17,251 nucleotides of DNA from Bdellovibrionales bacterium (GTDB lineage: Bacteria; Bdellovibrionota; Bdellovibrionia; Bdellovibrionales; JAMPXM01). The DNA is taken from contig SXSP01000187.1 in assembly GCA_005792225.1 (NCBI GenBank), positions 1 through 17,251 on the forward strand. Reading direction: 5' to 3'. Below the pieces are notes generated by a model. It searched no databases, was not told the DNA's origin, and worked only from the letters and a program-made list of their open reading frames with translations. The position numbers and the translations under genes are program-made. This document shows, piece after piece, positions 13,893 through 17,251 of this stretch. Position 1 is the first letter of the stretch. Every line of letters starts with the position of its first letter.

Positions 13893-15067
13893 GGTTTCTC
13901 CTCGGTCATGACGACGGCGGGAGCTTCCGCGAGCACGGTTTTAAGCCGTGCTCGCGCGGATGCGAGTTGCGCTTCGCTCACCGTTCCGCTTTTAAGTTTG
14001 TTCAAGCTTTTCGCAAGTGCTTCAAAAGTGCGAACTTGATCGGAGTCACTGATCGCGCCCATATGACCGATGCGAATGATTTTACCTTTGAGCTGATCCT
14101 GCCCACCCATGACGACGACTTGATGTGCTGTTTCCATTTCCGCGCGGACTTTTTGGCCATCGATTCCTTCGGGGATTCGAATCGCGGTGAGCGACGGGGA
14201 GGGCGCTTCAGGAAAAATTTCGAGTCCCATATCGCGAGCCGCGAGAATCGTCGCTTTCGAGAGTGTCTGGATGCGCTCGTAAACTCGCTGAAGCCCCTGC
14301 TTCAAGAAAATATCGAGAACCAAATCCAGCGCACGAATTTGCGTCACCGCCGTCGAATAATAAGATTCTCCCGCGGCGTTCGCGGCCCGTTCCTTCCGCA
14401 GATCAAAGTAAAAGCGGGGGCATTTCGCCGTCTCCGCGATGGCCCAAGCTTTCTTTGAAAAACTCACGAACGCGAGGCCCGTCGGAAGCATGAACGCTTT
14501 TTGACTTCCGCCAACCATCACGTCGATACCCCATTCATCCATGGGAATCGGAAGTGCACCGAGTGCCGTGATCGCGTCGACCGCGAAGAGCGCCTTGTGT
14601 TTCGAAACAACTTTCGCGAGCTCGCGGACGGGATGAAGGACACCGGTGCTCGTCTCGCACGCTTGCGTGAGGACCGCGACCGTATCCGGATCACGTTTGA
14701 GCGCCTCTTCGATTTGCTCGACGCGAACGGCGCGGCCCCAAGGGACCTCGATGCGATTCACTCGAGCGCCGAATGTTTCGGCCATTTCCGCCCAGCGTTC
14801 GCCGAATTTTCCGGAAACCACCGCGACAACTTTGTCGCCGGGAGAAAGACAATTCACAAGTGCTGACTCCATCCCGCCGGAGCCCGTCGAAGTGTGAATG
14901 AAAACAGGCTCCTTCGTGAGATAGACTTGCTTCATCCGTTCGAGAACGCGACCGAAGAGCGCTACGAACTCAGGTGTGCGGTGGTGCTCCATCGGCAATG
15001 CCAGGTTTTGAAGCACTTCGGGAGGGAGCGGGACGGGGCCCGGAGTCATGAGCGTGTAAGTCTTCAT
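13889..15067 (-). CDS. Class V aminotransferase (alanine-glyoxylate/serine-pyruvate type), possible phosphoserine aminotransferase
   Basis: From the ATG at 15067 the protein has 392 residues and begins MKTYTLMTPGPVPLPPEVLQ, the standard opening of this family. An upstream ATG at 15151 would add 28 unrelated residues and nearly collide with lptE, so it is rejected. The PLP lysine is Lys190 in VGGSQKAFMLP. STGSGGMESAL (60-70) holds the cofactor phosphate, FAVDAITALGALPI has the aspartate pairing with the pyridine nitrogen, and Arg332 in IIRIGHMG binds the substrate carboxylate. About 30 charged residues follow the usual end of the domain. The gene is coupled to the SerA-like dehydrogenase. This pairing suggests conversion of 3-phosphohydroxypyruvate to phosphoserine, although serine-pyruvate or alanine-glyoxylate exchange is also possible. 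Confidence 0.88.
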   Translation of the reverse strand: MKTYTLMTPGPVPLPPEVLQNLALPMEHHRTPEFVALFGRVLERMKQVYLTKEPVFIHTSTGSGGMESALVNCLSPGDKVVAVVSGKFGERWAEMAETFGARVNRIEVPWGRAVRVEQIEEALKRDPDTVAVLTQACETSTGVLHPVRELAKVVSKHKALFAVDAITALGALPIPMDEWGIDVMVGGSQKAFMLPTGLAFVSFSKKAWAIAETAKCPRFYFDLRKERAANAAGESYYSTAVTQIRALDLVLDIFLKQGLQRVYERIQTLSKATILAARDMGLEIFPEAPSPSLTAIRIPEGIDGQKVRAEMETAHQVVVMGGQDQLKGKIIRIGHMGAISDSDQVRTFEALAKSLNKLKSGTVSEAQLASARARLKTVLAEAPAVVMTEEKP

Positions 15068-15160
15068 GGCCACGGAGTTTAGACGCGAAAAGCGTCTTGA
15101 GGCAATCAAAGGAAAAGGGTAGTGTCGAACCATCGGATTCACCTTTAACAAAGATCATCA

Positions 15161-15784
15161 ATGAAGGTTCGAATGTCCCGCCACATCGGTTCAGTTCCCC
15201 GCCTCCTTGAGTCCGCGATTCGCGGTGGGCTCCTCGTCGCGGCGCTGGTCATGACTCTGGTGATGGCGGGTTGTGCCTATAAGGCCGGCTACGGTGATCG
15301 ACAACTTCCCGGCGGATACCGCACTATCGCCGTTCCGGTTTTCAAAAACAAAACCCACGACGCCGGAATCGAAACTTACTTCACCAATGCAATGGTGCGC
15401 GAGCTTGAGCGCATGCGCATCGGGCGCGTGACCAGCAAATCCGATGCGCAAGTCACTCTTCTCGGCACCGTCGGGGGCGTCGAGTACACGCCCGGAAACA
15501 CGGTGGTGGGTCCCGAGAGTGGTGTTCCGTCAAACGCGAAACTCAATTTGCAATATCGAATCAATCTCACCGTCGCGATGAAGCTCGTGCGCAATGCGGA
15601 TGACCGCGTTTTATGGGAAGGCAGCTTTTCGCGCGAACAAACGTACAGCACGCCGCAAATCGGAACTCCTGAACTGACTTCGGCAAACGCGCTCTACAAT
15701 CACAGTGCACGCTATCAAAACATCGAGGTCATGGCCGCGGATCTCATGGCCGAAGCCCACGACCGCTTGACGGAGAATTTTTAA
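15161..15784 (+). CDS. lptE: LPS-assembly lipoprotein LptE
   Basis: The protein has 207 residues. A basic N-terminus and hydrophobic stretch (GLLVAALVMTLVMAGC) end in a lipobox with Cys38, giving an outer-membrane lipoprotein after cleavage. The mature part has GYRTIAVPVFKNKTHDAGIE, then FTNAMVRELERM and YRINLTVAMKLVRNADDRVLWEG, the LptE-type fold pattern that plugs the LptD barrel during lipopolysaccharide insertion. The ATG at 15161 has a poor ribosome site. The ATG at 15173, with AAGG five bases before it, may be the true start and would remove four residues. The stop overlaps the holA start by one base (TAATG), the lptE-holA order found in many Gram-negative bacteria. Confidence 0.87.
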   Translation: MKVRMSRHIGSVPRLLESAIRGGLLVAALVMTLVMAGCAYKAGYGDRQLPGGYRTIAVPVFKNKTHDAGIETYFTNAMVRELERMRIGRVTSKSDAQVTLLGTVGGVEYTPGNTVVGPESGVPSNAKLNLQYRINLTVAMKLVRNADDRVLWEGSFSREQTYSTPQIGTPELTSANALYNHSARYQNIEVMAADLMAEAHDRLTENF

Positions 15785-16791
15785 TGGCCGAATCAACGGC
15801 TTGGACTCCGCAACGATTGAACGACACGGTCGCACGGGGCGAGATTTATCCTCTCTATTTCCTCCATGGAGATGAAACGTTCCTGATCGACGAAGCCTTA
15901 GCGAGCATCGAGCACGCGACGATCGGCGAAGGTATGCGCGACTTCAATCTTAATACTTTCTACGGTGGTGAAGCCGAGGCGTCACAAATTCGCGACGCGG
16001 TCGAAACTTTGCCGATGATGTCACCGGTTCGTCTCGTCGTCGTGAAAGATGCGCACTCGCTCACCGATAAAGAGTGGGATTTTCTCATGCCCCTCGTCGA
16101 AAACATCGTGCCCACGACGGCCTTCGTCTGCGTGGCAACGAAGATCGACAAGCGGAAGAAGCACATCAAACGATTCATGGAAAAAGGCGTCGTTGTCGAA
16201 TTCAAGCGCCCCTACGAAGACAAGATCCCTGATTGGATCCGTACGCTCGCCAAAAAACACGAACTCAAACTGCAAGGTGAAGCGGTCGAGCTGTTTCACC
16301 AACTCGTGGGCTCTAATCTCCAGGACATCAACGCCGAACTCGGCAAACTCAACCAGTTTCTCGGCGGAAAAAAGACTGCCACGGTCGACGATGTCTTAAA
16401 GGCCGTATCGCGCGTTCGGCTCGATAGCGTCTTTGATCTCACGGATGCGATCGGGCGAAACGATCGGGCCCGCGCGCTCGATTGTCTCGTGAACCTCCTG
16501 GACAATGGTCAGAACGAAATCGGCGTACTCGCGATGATCTCGCGGCACGTGCGAAATTTAAAACTCGTGAGCGACGGTTTAAAAGAGGGTCTCGCGGGTC
16601 AGCGGCTCAGCTCTAAGGCCGGGATTTCACCGTACTTCCTCAGATCTTACGTCGAACAAGCGCGCGCGTGGTCCGACCGTAAGATCGAAAAAACGTTTCA
16701 AGCACTTCTCGACACGGACCGGGCGCTCAAGTCGTCTCCGATTGCGTCTCACATTTGGCTTGAGAACTTCGTCGTCCAGACCTGCGTCTAG
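15784..16791 (+). CDS. holA: DNA polymerase III subunit delta
   Basis: The protein has 335 residues, normal for the delta subunit, which opens the beta sliding clamp as part of the clamp loader. The N-terminus YPLYFLHGDETFLIDEALAS is characteristic. It is followed by NLNTFYGGEAEASQIRDAVE, then TLPMMSPVRLVVVKDA, and by the clamp-loader collar region SVFDLTDAIGRNDRARALDC with LISRHVRNL-type helices (MISRHVRNLKLV). It is translationally coupled to lptE through TAATG. No obvious terminator follows; the next gene starts 73 bases later on the same strand, so read-through into the PilZ gene is possible. Confidence 0.93.
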   Translation: MAESTAWTPQRLNDTVARGEIYPLYFLHGDETFLIDEALASIEHATIGEGMRDFNLNTFYGGEAEASQIRDAVETLPMMSPVRLVVVKDAHSLTDKEWDFLMPLVENIVPTTAFVCVATKIDKRKKHIKRFMEKGVVVEFKRPYEDKIPDWIRTLAKKHELKLQGEAVELFHQLVGSNLQDINAELGKLNQFLGGKKTATVDDVLKAVSRVRLDSVFDLTDAIGRNDRARALDCLVNLLDNGQNEIGVLAMISRHVRNLKLVSDGLKEGLAGQRLSSKAGISPYFLRSYVEQARAWSDRKIEKTFQALLDTDRALKSSPIASHIWLENFVVQTCV

Positions 16792-16835
16792 CTGAATTGG
16801 TAGCTCAACTTAAGACTCACCTAAAGACCCGCTCA

Positions 16836-16858
16836 CTCCGATGAGAATATCGGAGGAG
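16836..16858 (+). promoter_or_regulatory. Hairpin overlapping the ribosome binding site of the PilZ gene
   Basis: CTCCGAT (16836-16842) and ATCGGAG (16849-16855) are exact inverted arms with a six-base loop. The strong Shine-Dalgarno GGAGGAG (16852-16858) begins inside the right arm, so the folded leader would hide part of it. The GTG start is six bases further on. Confidence 0.55.
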
Positions 16859-16864
16859 TGCCAC

Positions 16865-17251
16865 GTGGCCGCCGATTCGTTCAAGAAGACAGTTCCCACC
16901 GGAGTCGAAGCCCGTCGAACACCGAGACGCGTGTTTCAACGACCCGTTGGACTTCTTCGCCATGGTGAGTACACCGTGGTGGGTGCGCTTCAATTGAGTG
17001 AAGGCGGAATGCTCTTTCAGTCTAGAGAGAAGTTTCAGATCCATGAGTTCGTGGTGATCTCGATGGTGATCCCCGGTGGAGCGTCGATCGTCACTCGCGG
17101 GGAGATTATCTACGAGAGACCGCCGAATGCATCCGGGCTCCCGCAATTTGGCGTGCGTTTTTCCGGCCTGACTCTGCAGTTACGACGGCTCATCCGAAAT
17201 TACGTCACGGCGAAAACCCAAGCCGAGGCCGAGGCGGAAGCGAGCGAATTC
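16865..17251 (+). CDS. PilZ-domain protein, cut by right edge
   Basis: The frame from the GTG at 16865 stays open for 129 codons to the edge. It reads RRTPRRVFQRPVGLLRHGEY, then LQLSEGGMLFQ, VVISMVIPGG and QFGVRFSGLTLQLRRLIRNY, the order of a PilZ domain, which usually binds cyclic di-GMP. The arginine motif (RRTPRR) is present. The second motif, normally D/N-x-S-x-x-G, is QLSEGG here, with Gln in the first position, so nucleotide binding may be weakened. The GTG start is chosen because GGAGGAG ends six bases before it. An in-frame ATG at 16841 lies upstream of that site and is less likely. The C-terminus begins an Ala/Glu repeat (AEAEAEA) before the cut. Confidence 0.85.
   Translation, partial: MAADSFKKTVPTGVEARRTPRRVFQRPVGLLRHGEYTVVGALQLSEGGMLFQSREKFQIHEFVVISMVIPGGASIVTRGEIIYERPPNASGLPQFGVRFSGLTLQLRRLIRNYVTAKTQAEAEAEASEF

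Noticed and set aside
15068..15151. A 28-residue N-terminal extension of the class V aminotransferase
   Set aside because: The family begins at MKTYTLMTPGPV; the extension has no similarity and would leave no promoter space before the divergent lptE.

Overview
The window looks like a piece of a Gram-negative bacterial chromosome with moderately high GC. An outer-membrane LPS-assembly lipoprotein gene (lptE) sits directly before holA and a PilZ gene. The gene set (PilZ protein, large hybrid kinase with an RsbRD-like N-terminus, bifunctional NadM-Nudix, DUF2239) suggests Bdellovibrionota or a related former 'deltaproteobacterial' lineage. That placement is inferred from gene content only. I saw no rRNA, tRNA, CRISPR array, transposase or phage gene.

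Layout. (1) 1-2591: the start of a 2Fe-2S subunit gene of a molybdenum hydroxylase runs off the left edge (minus strand). Next comes a minus-strand pair, DUF2000 plus GNAT acetyltransferase, divergent from an HxlR regulator with a perfect 11-bp inverted repeat between them. A LysR regulator follows. (2) 2691-5728: a thioredoxin-reductase-like flavoprotein with a CPYCHG motif is divergent from the first LysR gene. An MFS exporter is divergent from a second LysR gene. This reads as two small accessory regulator/effector pairs. (3) 5688-8907: an NAD-salvage operon on the minus strand, with nicotinate phosphoribosyltransferase (pncB) followed by a bifunctional NMN adenylyltransferase/Nudix hydrolase. 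pncB is broken by one in-frame TAA; its C-terminal part continues in the same frame. A DUF2239 gene is divergent from the operon. The 99-bp gap holds two copies of an 18-bp palindrome built on ATATTACCCGGGTAATAT. One copy contains the -10 element of a good promoter for the DUF2239 gene. (4) 8916-11264: a large hybrid histidine kinase/response regulator. (5) 11396-15067: purA, then a two-gene operon of a class V aminotransferase and a SerA-like dehydrogenase. (6) 15161-17251: lptE-holA, overlapping by one base, then a PilZ-domain gene cut by the right edge.

The most interesting part is 5688-8907. The DUF2239 protein carries a segment that reads like a ribbon-helix-helix DNA-binding unit. Its gene shares a twin-palindrome control region with the NAD-salvage operon. 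I propose, as an inference, that DUF2239 is an autoregulated repressor of NAD salvage, distinct from the known NAD regulators NrtR, NiaR, NadR and NadQ. The in-frame stop in pncB is a separate oddity: a sequencing error, a recent nonsense mutation, or readthrough.

The genome is compact. Three convergent gene pairs overlap at their 3' ends (1665-1687, 3604-3632, 5688-5728), and several same-strand pairs share ATGA or TAATG junctions.
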